Assembly: GCA_027422505.1 (NCBI GenBank)
Contig: JAPQWV010000050.1
Coordinates: forward strand, 2,542,001 to 2,606,000
Source: Craterostigma plantagineum
Lineage: Eukaryota; Streptophyta; Magnoliopsida; Lamiales; Linderniaceae
Length of the DNA: 64,000 nt
Direction of reading: 5' to 3'
The position numbers were made by a program, and so were the translations under genes. Below are positions 1-12,400 of this stretch, piece after piece (the first letter of the stretch is position 1; each line of letters opens with the position of its first letter). Under the pieces are notes generated by a model, which did not search any database, was not told where the DNA came from, and was given only the letters and a program-made list of their open reading frames with translations.

Positions 1-1
1 A

Positions 2-172
2 GTTATATTGTCAAGAATTTTTGCTTTTGTCTTATTCTGGGCAGTTGCGCTTTCTTATTCGCCGCAAATATTGGAGGATGACGTCATACCGATAACTCCC
101 AACGACGTATTCGTCGATGCCCTCGTTTCGTCTTCAGGCGTAATAATGCCCATTACTGCTGAAGAAAATTGA
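2..172 (+). CDS. C-terminal end of an unidentified gene (partial)
   Basis: An open frame enters from the left edge and stops with TGA at 170-172, giving the last 56 residues of a protein or of its final exon. The first part is hydrophobic (IFAFVLFWAVAL), like a membrane span or the end of one. It is followed by an acidic, proline-containing tail ending in PITAEEN. I do not recognise the family. The codons look ordinary and there is no internal stop, but at this length an accidental frame is possible. The upstream part lies outside the window. Confidence 0.35.
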   Translation, partial: VILSRIFAFVLFWAVALSYSPQILEDDVIPITPNDVFVDALVSSSGVIMPITAEEN

Positions 173-3100
173 TGAGATGAATCTTTGAGAGAACTAAAGT
201 TTTCTCCGTAGTTAGAATTAATTTAATTTGTAAGATGTTCAACTCGTTCTTTCTGATTTTGTTGCAACCGACGTCTTTACTACATCGATTATGTTTGATT
301 GATTTGAGAAATAAATGAAGAAGACGAAAAGAAAGAAGAAACGAAAATTTGAACTAAGTACTTGTAGTTAAAACCATCTACCGTTTTATCAATAGTGAGG
401 AAAAGAAAAGTTAAGGAAAGCCATTTTTTCTCTATAATTTTTTCGTTTCAGCACCATTTTGCTCAATCCAAACACAGATTAATTGGGTAAAACCCCTCCA
501 ACATATATAATCGATTTTACAACGCATCTTAAGGATTGATTCGAAGTTCATAATTATAATGATATATGAAATCTATGGACCAACGCCAAGGAAACCCTAA
601 TAATCTATGTAGTTTCCTGCCTAAACCCAGGCTAAACCATGAGAGATATCAACATATTCATGAATATTGTTTAAGAATGAGTACATGGAAAAGTTAGTCG
701 AAGAGTTCATTGAAACTTAATAAGAACTGATCTTAGAATAATAGCAGTTCAAAAAGATTTAATTACATAAGAAAACATCAGCAATTTATAAAAGCTCATG
801 GAAGCTATAAGATATCCATGACATGATGATTCGAATACAACGACACAAAAATAGGCATAAAAAGTGCAAGAAAACATAGTAAGAACAAGAAAACGAAGCT
901 GATCAGGCATATGAAGTCATAACAAGATATAATCAAGAAAATCTTGCTCTAAATTATTGTTTGGTAGACAGCATAATAGTTAATACTAAAGGAAAACTAT
1001 AAACTCGCAAACATTCGGACCATGTCGCTTGATTCCCCAAAAGACAGTGAGGTGATTCTCTTCAACACTTCTTATTATATAAATTCCCCTTTTTCTTTAT
1101 CTGGGATCTTCTTGAAGCTTATTATCTGATGGAAGTCATGAGACTTTGATGGAGCTTTAAAGAAGATAAATATGCTTTCACCTATTGGTTTTTGTGAAGG
1201 GTTCATATTATTGTTGGTGTAATGATGGTTGAGGAAAGTCGAAGACATGATGATGATGACGAATTGATATGTTTTCTCGTGCTTCTGTTCAAAAGTATTT
1301 ATGATAGGTAATGACGAAGAGAGAATATATTGAAGCACATAACATAATATATATATACATATATGTATTTATATGTGTGTGTGTGATTGTGACGTTTCTA
1401 TTCTATGCTAACCTTTTATTAACCCTAGCTAGCCGATGGTTTCAGTCGATAAATTATTCAACTCACAAAACTTGAATATCATTATCTGGTAATTTAATAA
1501 CTTATTTGAACCCTTGATCTTATACTGAATGCACGCGAAGTATTATACACATATATAGCAGCATATAATGTGGGTTTTTTTGTTATTTAGGATTACTTTT
1601 GTGAGAAATTAAAAAAAAAAAAGGAGTAGGGTTTTAATTTAAAAAAAGGGAGTGGGTGTTAAAAAAAATCGAAGTGTTTGATTATGATTTTGATCCGCTC
1701 GACTGAAATTTCATGTCGAAATGAGGTGTTAATCGATGGATTCGTTATTATTAAACATATTAACCCCAAATCTGAGTGAATTTTGGTGTTTCTGAGCCTG
1801 AAATCGACGTTTTCAAACAGAAATCGGTTTATTCGAGTTATTCGAGTTTTTATTCGAGTTACTCGAATAAAATTCTGGTAGAAAAATACTATATTCGAGT
1901 GGAAAAAATCGAAAATGAAAATCGAATAAAATATTTATTTTTCGAGTTTTTTTTAACTCGAAAATATTACTCGAATAGAAAATAATTTATTCGAATTTTT
2001 CGAATTTTTTTTTACTCGAAAAAAGCCAATTTAAGTTGGGGTATTTTGGTAACTTTCGGTCAATCCCTTTTGCTTAATAAAAATAGGGACGCTCCCTTAT
2101 GTTAAACTAACCCGCATATAACATAAGATTTCGTGAAGAAAGAAATACAATACAAGAAGGAAGAATCTCGACAAGCTTGTTTTTCTTTAGGGCAACAGTA
2201 AAGGCTGTTTGTGTCTTTATGTGGGAATAAAAACTAAAATACTGAATGAATATGCTCATTGCTTTATTGGGTTTAGGTAAAGATTATAGTAGAATAAACA
2301 TTACAAGGACATCGTAGACAAATATAATATTAATAATCGAAAGATGAATAGGCTCATACATAAAGAAATCATTGACAGAAGGAATCACACGCAAGAGTTC
2401 TGAAAAAGTACTATGGGAAGGAATAATTGATTCAGCGTATAACTATGTTTATGGACTTTCAAGGATAATATATTTTTCAGACTTCTATGTAATATTTCTT
2501 CTTTATCGTCCTCGAATCAATATTTAAATCAATAGATAGCGCAAAACTATGCAGTTCGTGAGAGCAAGAAGATGCTCCTTGAGTCGCTCAATAGTATAAT
2601 ACGAAATATTATAAAAAGACAGTTTTATATTACCACACTTTAAGAAAGATAAATAAGAACTTTTTACCTGTGAATCGTGAATGTTTTGTTCATGAGAATA
2701 TTATGTTAAGATTCTTATATAGTTGATGTGTTGTGTGTGTTGACTCTGCATAAAGCAATCAATCTTTTGCTTTAAACAGCTTTCAGCCTTCACTTTCTCT
2801 TCAATACTTGATTGATATTGCATAGTGGAAGGAAAATACATTTAAAATATATATGTTTAAATTTTAGGAGGAATATTAATTGCCCATCGTGTACGTTTTG
2901 TTTATTGAAATTCGAAATAACAGATAGTAAATATTACTAAAACTGACATAGCAAATTACCTCCAAATAAAAATAATACAAAGAAACATATTACGGGAAAT
3001 CTATTTACAAAGCAGCTTAAGTTCTTTAAATTTTTTCGAAGAATCTCTATTTTACCATGAGAAAAACAATAAAAAATAGACGTTTTCACGCGTTATAAAT

Positions 3101-3374
3101 TCAAAATGAGACGTCGCAGCTGTGGTCAAACAAAAAGGGAAATATCCATATGTGACATACATATATATGATATATTTTAACGATAGATAAATAACAGAAG
3201 GAAAATATGCATATATGATATATATCATATCCCTATGTTAAAATAATGATGCTGCGAAAAAATTTGTGAAATATATGATGTAGTTTTACCTTCGATCTAC
3301 CTATTTAATGATATTTTATTATTTACTTATCTTCTTTTATGTTGCCGTTTGTTCAACCGTTATCCTAAGCCAAG
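173..3374. other. Intergenic region, AT-rich, no gene recognised
   Basis: I see no convincing gene here. An 87-codon minus-strand frame at 1075-1338 has no signal peptide or family motif that I recognise. The only clear structure is the field of TCGAGT/ACTCGA motifs at 1776-2040, listed separately. The last 100-150 bases presumably hold the promoter and 5' leader of the RsmG-like gene that starts at 3375, but I found no decisive TATA box. Confidence 0.5.
1776..2040. repeat. Cluster of direct and inverted TTCGAGT motifs
   Basis: The stretch is dominated by short words such as ATTCGAGT and their reverse complement ACTCGAAT, more than ten in about 260 bases, separated by A/T runs. It can fold on itself in many ways. 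This composition resembles the subterminal repeats of non-autonomous DNA transposons, but I could not define termini or a target duplication, so it is called only as a repeat cluster. Confidence 0.45.
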
Positions 3375-5369
3375 ATGTTTGTTTCCGTTAATTCCCGCGT
3401 TTTGACTTGTTCTTTCTCGTATTTACAACGCATCTCTCTCAGGAATTTCATCAAACACTTACATCCTATAACCAAACCGACGCTCAAATTCAAGCCGATT
3501 CACTTGACGAAGTCCATCGCCGCTCTCTGTTCGATCGCCACAGACGCCAACCCACATTTCCGTAGCCTAAAACCAGACCAGCGACACCAAATTCAGCTCT
3601 ACATACACTCACTCCTCGAATGGAACCAGGTTTTGTTTCTAGCACAGTCGCTTATTGTTGTTTATTTTTTAGTTTTGACTTACTGTTTTAATGTTCTATC
3701 TGCAGAAGATGAACCTCACTGCAGTGAAAGACGAAGGCGAGGTAATGGAGAGGCACGTGGAGGATTCGTTGGCAATGCTACGGCCTATGTACGACGCATA
3801 CGCAATGCATTGCGAGGGTTCTTTTGAGGATTTGAGGGTCGTCGATGTTGGGACTGGTGGTGGGCTCCCTGGTGTGATTCTTGCAATTGCTTCCCCTGGT
3901 ATTGGTTTTTTTATGTTATCTTAAAAGGTGTTTAGCTTTCTGTTTTCAATGGATGGGACTGAGTTTTGATGATTACGGGCATGGATTTTTGCGTGGGTAG
4001 GATGGAAAGTTACATTGTTGGAATCCTTGAATAAGCGTTGTGTCTTCTTGGAGCATGTTGTTGGGCTCCTTGGTCTGGAGAATGTACGTGTTGTATGTGA
4101 CCGAGCCGAGGTATGATTTCATTGCTGTTTTAGGGACTCATTATAGTTATTCGCTAGTATTCGTGTCTCGTTGTATACAAATTCTTTATCAAAATCATGA
4201 AAAGAGGAGGTGCTTTCACATCCAACAATTAAACGAAGTTGAGTTTAACAATGATATGTAACTTTTAGTCCAATGTATGATTGTGATCTGAAAGAAGAAC
4301 AAGCAGATGGATTGTGTTGGCTTCAATTGTGAAGCTGAAACACTGTCTGTTTGTTCTGGAAATATGTCGTGGACACGTTTCGTTGTGATTTTTAGGGGAA
4401 AAATGGGTACACTGCATAAATATTTTTAGTTCAAGCCATACTTCTGGAAATGCCTGCGTAAAATATGACATGAAACTTTCCTTTTCGAACAGAATTTGGG
4501 GCAAAATCCCGAGTTCAGGGAGGGATTTGACATTGCAGTTGCCAGAGCTGTTGCAGAAATGAGAGTTCTAGGTAGAATATTCCGTTGCCTTGTCCTTTAT
4601 TTGGATCAAATCGTATATTAATCCTTGATTTCGTATTAAATTCTCATTTTATGCAGTTGAGTATTGTCTTCCTCTAGTCAAGATTGGTGGCTTATTCGTT
4701 GCAGCAAAGGGCCATGATCCTCAGGTTTTCTTACCACGCTTATTAAATCTGTGTATTGTATACTGATCCCTGTGCAAAAATTAGGAAGGACACTCATTCA
4801 ACTTCAGATCAATCACAGTTTCAGTATTAGTTGACTTCATCTGATCTTTGATTGTACCATATTGGACCAACTTCTAAGGTTGTTCACATGTCTAAATTTC
4901 ATATCTGAAACTTTCATCTTATATTTTCACCATAAATGCTCATATAGGAGGAAGTCATTAGAGCTGAAAGAGCCATCCAATTGATGGGTGCCACTCTCTT
5001 GCAAACGTGTTTCGGTATGTTCTGATACTCTTCCTATGTTGGCCTTGTACTTTTGCACTTGTCAGCATAATGCTGAAGGTTTCTCATTTCTCTCTTTCTG
5101 TAGCTTCATATACCTTAAATTCCATTAAACTTCATTACATCGTAGCTTGACTTGACATCATACAACAACTGTTTTACAACACAGCTGCATATATATGGCG
5201 ATAGTAAAGACATCAAAACGATAATATCTATCGCAATTAATTTCGTGTCAATGCAGTGGATTCGCATAGCAAGTATGGGCAACGAACGGCCATTGTGTGT
5301 CGAAAAGAACATCCCACCCCGAGAAAATATCCTCGAAGTCCAGGTACTCCATCGAAATTACCTCTGTGA
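3375..5369 (+). CDS. RsmG/GidB-like 16S rRNA (guanine-N7) methyltransferase, probably plastid-targeted
   Basis: Bacterial RsmG methylates a guanine (G527 in E. coli) of small-subunit rRNA using SAM; plant homologues are thought to act on organelle ribosomes. I read seven exons: 3375-3629, 3706-3898, 4001-4110, 4493-4571, 4657-4724, 4948-5014 and 5257-5369. Every junction is GT-AG and the frame stays open for 294 residues. The first 50-60 residues are rich in Ser, Arg and Lys and poor in acid, like a transit peptide. Family landmarks are LEWNQ followed by KMNLTAV across the first junction, the SAM-binding glycine motif VVDVGTGGGLPG in exon 2, KVTLLESLNKRCVFLEH in exon 3, and AVARAVAE plus GGLFVAAKGHDP in exons 4-5. 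The last exon ends SPGTPSKLPL then TGA; a GT inside this tail is not used. A decayed partial copy lies at 35535-36842. Family call is firm; organelle targeting is inferred. Confidence 0.9.
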
Positions 5370-5910
5370 CGTCGTTTTGAATCTCTTTATTTTTCGGTAC
5401 TTTCTCATGTAATATATATTTTTCGTTCGTTAAGCTTAATGTTACAGGTGCATATATAGATAGATTACGAAAACTATTTGCAGAAATTATATAGACTGTA
5501 GTCTATTATTTTTCCCTGTTGTGCGTTGGAGACCAAGAATTTACGCTTTTGATAATTTGCTTCCAAACATTTTTGTCTTCAGACACAATCAGAATTAGAT
5601 ACATAATATATTTTTAACATTTTTTTTTTGTATTTTGTAATTCCATATATTGGCAAAAGCATCCAAAGAAGTTGAGTAATTTTCTAGATGGTTTTTATTT
5701 TTTTCTTCGAAACAATAGCTTTAAGTTCTCAATAAGATATATACATGAGCTAAATAGCCGAATGAGGTCTCTCCGATAACACGTAAATCGGTAGAGAACA
5801 AAAGCTCGCATACTAGCAATGACAACCAAACAACTAAAAATCATTGAGAAAAAACCGAAAGAAAACAAGATTCAATATCTACACTAAGAGAACCCTAAAG
5901 AACCTACCAC
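5370..5910. other. 3' flank of the RsmG-like gene, no gene recognised
   Basis: AT-rich sequence with T-runs near 5610-5640 and 5690-5715. It presumably contains the 3' untranslated region of the RsmG-like gene. I see no coding frame of note. It ends with CCTACCAC at 5903-5910, the left target duplication of the hAT-type element. Confidence 0.5.
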
Positions 5911-6497
5911 CAAGGTTCTGAAACCGGGTTTTCGAACCGGATCGAAAATTTTAGTGGTTTAAGGTTTAGTGGTTTAACCGTTATAAAACCGAAACCAAAC
6001 CGGGGTAAAACCGGTATCTCTATATATAACAAATATATATTTTATAAATAAATTAATCAAAATATCAAAGAAAATATACATATCTTATGAATTTTTCCCA
6101 GTTAATAAGTTTATAAAATTAAGTGGCAAATTAAATAAAACTAAACTATGTAGGGGTTAAAAATTAATTGCAATATGGGATGTCAAGTATTAAAATTTAT
6201 CAATTTGGGTCAAAAGTAAACATAAATGAAAATACTGGGCTTATAAAATAATTATAAATAAAAAAGAATATGTTGGGTGGGATTGAACCCAGCCCATCAA
6301 CGTTAGTAGCAAAGTCACTTTACCATCAGACCAAATCAACATATTCATAAATTTTCTCTTTTTTATATTACTTATCAATAGTTAAATATTTATTTTTTTT
6401 AATAAATGTAGACCAGACCGGAACCGGACCGGATTTTCGACCGGTTCGCCGGTTTCCGGCCTGAACCGGCCGGTCCGGTCCGGTCTTAGAAACCATG
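5911..6497. mobile_element. Non-autonomous hAT-type element with a tRNA-like core
   Basis: The element is 587 bp and bounded by imperfect terminal inverted repeats, CAAGGTTCTGAAACC on the left and the complement of CATGGTTTCTAAGACC on the right. It is flanked by a perfect 8-bp target duplication, CCTACCAC, at 5903-5910 and 6498-6505. Eight-base duplications are the hallmark of hAT transposition. The two ends are rich in AACCGG/CCGGTT words that pair with each other, a common hAT subterminal design. No transposase frame is present, so it must have moved in trans. The AT-rich interior carries a tRNA-like segment at 6266-6346. Confidence 0.85.
6266..6346 (-). other. tRNA-like module inside the hAT-type element
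   Basis: On the minus strand an 81-base segment is closed by a perfect 10-bp stem (GAATATGTTG pairing with CAACATATTC). It contains a box A-like TGGTCTGATGGTA near its start and a box B-like GGTTCAATCC near its end, spaced as in a tRNA gene. The T-arm partly folds (GGG, TTCAATC loop, CCC). It lacks a clean anticodon arm and is probably not a working tRNA. It could be a captured tRNA gene or SINE head, or a pol III promoter. Confidence 0.45.
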
Positions 6498-6845
6498 CCT
6501 ACCACACAAGCGGTTATTAAGCCAGATCTACAATACTCTTCACTTTCCGTGGCTTCAACTTTAAGAATCTTGTCTTCTTCGGAAAGTGCACTCCCACAAA
6601 GGAGAGAAAACACTCCTACAATGAGGAGACTAACACTTCCAACCCGGGAGACTTGATGAAGAAGGAGCAAATTACAAACAGGAAAGAAAAAATAAACAAA
6701 GAAGAAGAAAGAAGGATGAAAAATGGAGGTACCCCAGCCAATCTTTCTTCTAGATGGGTTGATTGAACAAATATGGTTAAGAAGGTGCCCGATTTGATCT
6801 TTTGCTTTAGACTGTTGGAATGTCACGTGTGAAGGCACAAAATTA

Positions 6846-6950
6846 GTGTCCCACACCGAATTGTAACAAAAAATTAAATGGGTATATAAGGTTGATGGAC
6901 CACTCCTCTAATCACCAATTGGTTTTAAGAAGGAACCCCGTCAAGCTTAT
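6846..6950 (+). mobile_element. TRIM-like LTR remnant
   Basis: The stretch from TGTCCCACACC to about CGTCAAGC resembles the LTR of the small TRIM at 44330-44667 read on the other strand: a TCCCACA box near the start, a TATATAAGG core, and the shared block CACCAATTGGTTTTAAGAAGG near the end. No second LTR or primer site is evident. The outer Athila element inserted about 60 bases further on, at 7010/7011, and may have split a larger TRIM. Confidence 0.4.
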
Positions 6951-7010
6951 ATCGGGCACCGATTCTCCGTGTGACGTGTGTGCGCGGGCCACGATGACGC
7001 AGAGGCCCGG

Positions 7011-8560
7011 TGATAAAACAATATTTACATTAATTTTACACCCCATAAAAGGATGATATTGCTCGTTATTTATCCGAGATGCTTCAAATATCATAGAATT
7101 AATTTATATTTCATATCTTGCAGATATCGGAGCAAATTGGATAAATCTGATAATATTTGGACGTGGATATTTCGAGGAGAATACAACGCCGAAAACCGAG
7201 TTCGAACAACAAAGTAATTACCGAGGAAGCCCAAGCAAATAGCGCAACCAATTGGGCAGCCCTGGAAATGGAAATTGGGCCATATGATATATATTGGCCC
7301 ATGAGGTGTTTTGACTTGTATTAGAACAAGTTGCAAGAACTTGGCAGAGGTGAATACACGCACTGAAGACCTCTCGAACACATCACAATCCAAGCTGTCA
7401 ACACGCGCGAGGCTCGAGGCAGTTATTGAGCAGAGATAAATCACTCAGCACACACACAACGATTTCATATTCAAAAGAGATACAACGAAAATCACAATAA
7501 AAGACAGAAAATATAATCTTGGCGGCTGCAACTAGAAAATAGGCAAACATCTCACTATCATCAAAACGGCTAAAGATCGGAGCGTAAAGCTCGAGGGGCT
7601 GCCCAAGCACGCGCAAATCTGAGAAAATTGTCCCTTATGCTTCATGTGGTTCTATAAATAGAGCTAAATCATCAAGAAATCAGTACTTCATCTTCATATT
7701 TTTATCTTATAGCGTAGCAGATAGTTTGAGCAAGAGGAAAATAGGTCTGTTGTATTTTAGTGTTGTTACCTTTACCTGCTTGAGTGTGGTCGAGAGTTTG
7801 AGCGAGAGAGACATAGATCATCGAGAGGGTTGTAGTGTTTTGGGCACTGTTGTTTTCATTTTCTGCTTTCATTTCCTGCTTTTATCTTTACTTTATAGAG
7901 AGCATCACAGAGAGACACGAAAAGGGCTGAGGAGATTAGTACTTCTATCCTTGTATTTCTATTTTATATTAAGAGCATATGAGAGGATAGATGATAATAA
8001 TATAGAACAGAGATGAAGTTTGAGAGATCGATCTGTGAGTTCAGTGTAGCAAGGTTTATCCCTTCAGCTTTCTCTTTTTCTCCATACGCTTGGTGATGTT
8101 GAATACCTTTATATTAGTCTACATCCCAAATCTCACAGAGATGAATTCTACAATATCTATCGTAAGCATTATTTCTGTTATTTTCATATATCATTAGCAT
8201 TTATTAATTTTAATTTCGTGTTGATTAAAATGTTTAGCGATCCTTATTTTATCGTCGTTAGTTTCGGTATTTTCTCGTTTGCTATTGCGCCCAAAACCAA
8301 CAAAAAAACCCCCCATTAATATTATTATTAATATTATCAATATTATTATTATTATAGTATAATTATTATTATTATTACTATTAGTATTGTTATTATTACT
8401 ACTAATTATTATTATTATTGTTAATATTATTATTATAAATCGAATTCCGAACTAGAAATAAATCAACCATTTTCCCTGTGGAGACGATCCCTACTGTCGC
8501 TATACTAATGTTTAGTGAATAAGGTGATTAATTTATTTTTGGCCGTTTACGACGCGGCCA
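7011..8560 (+). repeat. 5' LTR of the outer Athila element
   Basis: It begins TGATAAAAC and ends GCGGCCA just before the tRNA-Asp primer site, and is near-identical to 28674-30225. A plant-type TATA box (CTATAAATAG) lies at 7652-7661, so the U3/R boundary is probably near 7685-7695. An ATT/AATATT microsatellite at about 8316-8440 accounts for most differences between the two LTR copies. The short frames inside it look accidental. Confidence 0.92.
7652..7661 (+). promoter_or_regulatory. TATA box of the outer element's 5' LTR
   Basis: CTATAAATAG is a consensus plant TATA box inside the LTR and is conserved in the 3' LTR at 29315-29324. It should position the start of the genomic RNA about 30 bases downstream. 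No experimental start is known here. Confidence 0.6.
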
Positions 8561-8565
8561 AATTT

Positions 8566-8583
8566 TGGCGCCGTTGCCGGGGA
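8566..8583 (+). other. Primer binding site, tRNA-Asp
   Basis: TGGCGCCGTTGCCGGGGA, five bases inside the 5' LTR, is complementary to the 3' end of plant tRNA-Asp (GUC) including CCA. This primer is typical of Athila elements. The same site is at 15903-15920 in the inner element. Confidence 0.88.
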
Positions 8584-8639
8584 AGGTGGTGTCTATTGAT
8601 TTATTTCTATTTTTATTTCGATTTTTTTTGTTCTAGTTT

Positions 8640-9473
8640 ATGCCCCGATCTTCTCGAACAGGTATATTAATATTTGATCCAGAAATCGAGAGGACCGCGA
8701 GGGCGAATAGAAAGGCAAAAAGACAAAAAGATTCGACTGTATCAATTTCTAGCACGGAATCCGAACAGGAATTTTCAACAAGCGACATGGAGGAAACCGA
8801 ACAGCAGCAACCACTCCGTCTTACGTTGAGGGATATGGCTACACCGGATGTTAATCAACGGCCGCTCTGCATCGAATTTCCCATTCTTCAAACACCTTTC
8901 GAATTAAAGTCAGGACTAATTCATTTACTTCCTACTTTTCATGGTAACGCAGGTGAAGATCCGCACAAACACTTGAAGGAGTTTCACATGGTTTGCTCAA
9001 CCATGAAGCCAAACGGGGTCACGGAAGATCAAATAAGTCTTCGCGCATTTCCGTTCTCGCTGGCAGATCATGCAAAAGACTGGTTATACTACTTACCATC
9101 GGGTTCAATTACTACGTGGGCCGAACTTAAAAAACAATTTCTTGCAAAAATTTTTCCTGCATCTCGTGCTGCTAACATTCGGAAGGAGATATATGGGATT
9201 CGACAAATGATCGGAGAAACTCTGCACGAATACTGGGAATGATTCAAGCGGTTGTGCGCAAGCTGTCCATATCACCAAACAGAATTGGCGCTTATCCAAT
9301 ATTTCTACGAAGGATTCCTACCCATGGAGAGAAACATGATTGATGCAGCAAGTGGAGGAGCACTGGTCGATAAAACGGCAGACGAGGTAAGCCAACACAG
9401 GATGAACGAGGTGAATACTACTTCATTTGAGCAAAAATTATATTCGCTAACGTCTCTTGTGGAAAACTTGTGA
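8640..9473 (+). pseudogene. Athila gag, N-terminal part, interrupted by a stop
   Basis: The frame opens at ATG 8640 after a leader of about 55 bases past the primer site. It contains the conserved retrotransposon gag core (FHGNAGEDPHKHLKEFH, DHAKDWLYYLPSGSITTWAELKKQF). A TGA at 9240-9242 replaces the codon expected between YWE and FKRL, most simply a CGA to TGA change. The frame then stays open to 9473, where it stops at ENL. A one-base loss near 9468-9470 moves the reading to the next frame, which carries the zinc knuckle. Gag would form the particle shell; this copy cannot make it whole. Confidence 0.85.
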
Positions 9474-12400
9474 TTGGAAAAACGAGTCAGGTAAAGGCTT
9501 GTGGTATATGTACATTTGCTGGACATGCAACGACAAATTGTCCTTCACTTCAATTTGATCCTAGCAAGCAAGCCAATGCAATTGGAGGATACACAGGACC
9601 ATCTCAAAGACGCTATGATCCATACTCGAGTCAATACAATCCCGGATGGCGTGACCACCCCAATCTAAGTTACGGAAATCGACCGCCAGGTTTTACGCAG
9701 CAAGCACCAAGGCCACCAAATCCTCCACAACAAGCCGCACCATCAAAACCAGGTATGTCTTTGGAGGATATTGTTAAGAATTTAGCAACTAGTACTGCCA
9801 CTTTTCAACAGGAAACTCGATCAAGCATTAATGAAACACGCTCGAGCATGCACAATTTAGAAAGGCAAGTGTCTCAACTCGCAGCGCAAATGAGCCAAAT
9901 GCAGAACGAGAAAGGAAAACTACCGGCCCAAGTTGAGATCAACCCAAGAGAGAATGTGAGTGTTATGACTCTTCGAAACGGGAAAGAGATCGATCAGCCT
10001 AATCATGACGAAGTTTCCTTAAAATCCCCAAGAGAAGATAAGACTAAAAACCATGCAAAGAAGGTATGTAACGATTCTGTTTTCGATAAACCTAATATTG
10101 TTGTTCCTCCACCTTTTCCTGGAAGGTTTGCTAGGGTGAAACAAGAAGAAGATGAAAAGAGTATAATGGAGACCTTCAGCAAAGTCGAGATCAACATTCC
10201 ACTTTTGGATGCTATCAAGCAAATCCCACGCTACGCAAAATTTTTAAAGGAAATGTGTTCGAACAAAAGGAAACACAAAGCCGAAGGAAAAATCCTAGTA
10301 AGTGACAATGTTTCCGCTGCACTTCAACGAAAACTTCCCCAAAAATGTAAGGACCCAGGTATGTTTGCTATCTCGGTTACTATAGGGACGAGAAAAATAA
10401 ATAATGCCATGTTAGATTTAGGAGCTTCTATCAACGTTTTGCCATTATCATTATTCAATGAGATGAGTATGGGACCTCTTAAGTGCACTGATATTTGTAT
10501 TCAATTAGCAAATAGGTCCATTATTTATCCCGAAGGATTAGTTGAAGATGTGTTGGTAAAATGTGGTGAATTTATTTTTCCTGCTGATTTTTATATAGTA
10601 GACATGGGTGATGAACATGCGTTTGATTCTGCTGTTATTTTATTAGGACGATCATTCATGAAAACGACTAAAACTAAGATAGACGTTGATTCAGGAACTC
10701 TTACTTTTGAGTTTGATGGCGAAAAACTTACTATGAATGTGTTTGATGCTATGAAATATCCTGACGATGCTGAATCCGTTAGTATGATTGATACATTTGT
10801 TCGAGATGATTTTGAGCGTAATTTCACTAATGACATACTCGACTTTGTGATTAAGAATAGCAAAACAGAAAAAGATTTGCATTGTGAAGTGGACGAAGAT
10901 ATCAGAGATGCGCTCATGACATTACACGCACTTCCGGAAGCTCACGATCAATCAAGTAAAAACACTCTTTCATTGCCTATTTCTAACGCAAAAATTGTTC
11001 CTTCTATAGAACAGGCACCTACGTTGGAGTTGAAAGATCTACCAAAACATCTCAAATATTGCTATTTGGGGGATGAAGAAACATTGCCAGTCATTATTGC
11101 AAATGACTTGACCGCCATCCAAGAGGAGAAACTGATATGCGTTTTAAAGGAATACAAGAGCGCTTTAGGATGGACTTTGGCCGACATAAAAGGAATAAGC
11201 CCCTCGATATGCATGCACAGGATCCTACTTGAGTCAGATTCTAAGCCGATACGGGAGCCACAACACAAACTCAATCCGGCCATGAAAGAGGTAGTTATGA
11301 AAGAAATTATTAAATTATTAGATATGGGGATAATATTTCCAATATCAGACAGTCAATGGGTAAGTCCAGTTCATGTAGTTCCTAAGAAATCTGGTTTCTC
11401 ACTTGTGAAAAATGATAAAAATGAATTGGTACCAATGAGATTACAGACGGGTTGGCGCATGTGCATTGATTTTCGTAAGTTAAAGGCGGCTACCCGAAAG
11501 GATCATTTTCCCCTACCCTTCATTGATCAAATGCTAGAAAGACTGGCAGGTAAGTCTTTCTTTTGTTTCCTTGATGGATTTTCTGGTTATTATCAAATTG
11601 TCGTAGCACCCGAGGATCAAGAGAAAACTACTTTCACATGTCCCTTTGGTACATTTGCATATCGTCGCATGCCTTTTGGTTTATGTAATGCTCCTGGTAC
11701 ATTTCAACGATGCATGATGAGCATATTTTCCAATTTAATAGAAACATGCATTGAAATATTCATGGATGATTTTACTGTTTATGGAGACTCGTTTGATCAT
11801 TGCCTTGGTAATCTACTAGAAGTACTCAAACGATGCATTGATAAAAATCTTGTGCTTAACTATGAAAAATGCCATTTTATGGTTAAAAAAGGAATAGTTC
11901 TAGGTCATGTAGTTTCATCTCGAGGAATTGAGGTAGACAAGGCTAAGGTAGATTTGATATCTAATTTGCCATACCCCACTAATATTCGAGAAATTCGAAG
12001 CTTTCTTGGTCATGCAGGTTTTTACAGGAGATTTATTAAGGATTTCTCAAAAATCGCTCAACCGATGTCAAGACTACTTCAGAATGACGTACCGTTCAAT
12101 TTCGGGGACGAGTGCAAGGAGGCGTTTAATAAGTTAAAGCTATTACTAAATATTGCACCAATAATCCAACTCCCAAATTGGGAGTTGCCGTTCGAGCTCA
12201 TGTGTGATGCAAGTAAATATGCCGTTGGGGCTGTGCTTGGACAAAAAGACGGAAGGAAAAGCCACTTCATTTATTATGCGTCAAAAACTCTCGATTCGGC
12301 ACAATGCAACTATACCACAACTGAAAAAGAGCTTTTATCTATTGTTTTTGCATTCGATAAAATTAGGTCTTATTTACTGGGATCTAAGGTTATTGTTTAT

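Noticed and set aside
1075..1338. 87-codon minus-strand frame that might be a small secreted peptide gene
   Set aside because: The N-terminus is not a clear signal peptide, and no known peptide-hormone motif is present at the C-terminus. The composition fits random AT-rich sequence.
6266..6346. Calling a functional tRNA gene
   Set aside because: Box A and B are present but the anticodon arm does not fold properly and the acceptor stem is 10 bp, so I call it only tRNA-like.
7091..7616. Minus-strand frames of 60-117 codons in the outer LTR, repeated at 28754-29279
   Set aside because: They recur only because both are LTR copies. They oppose the LTR promoter and show no domain.
7726..8016. Plus-strand 96-codon frame in the outer LTR, repeated at 29389-29679
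   Set aside because: It lies in the LTR leader downstream of the TATA box; composition is low-complexity and there is no family match I recognise.
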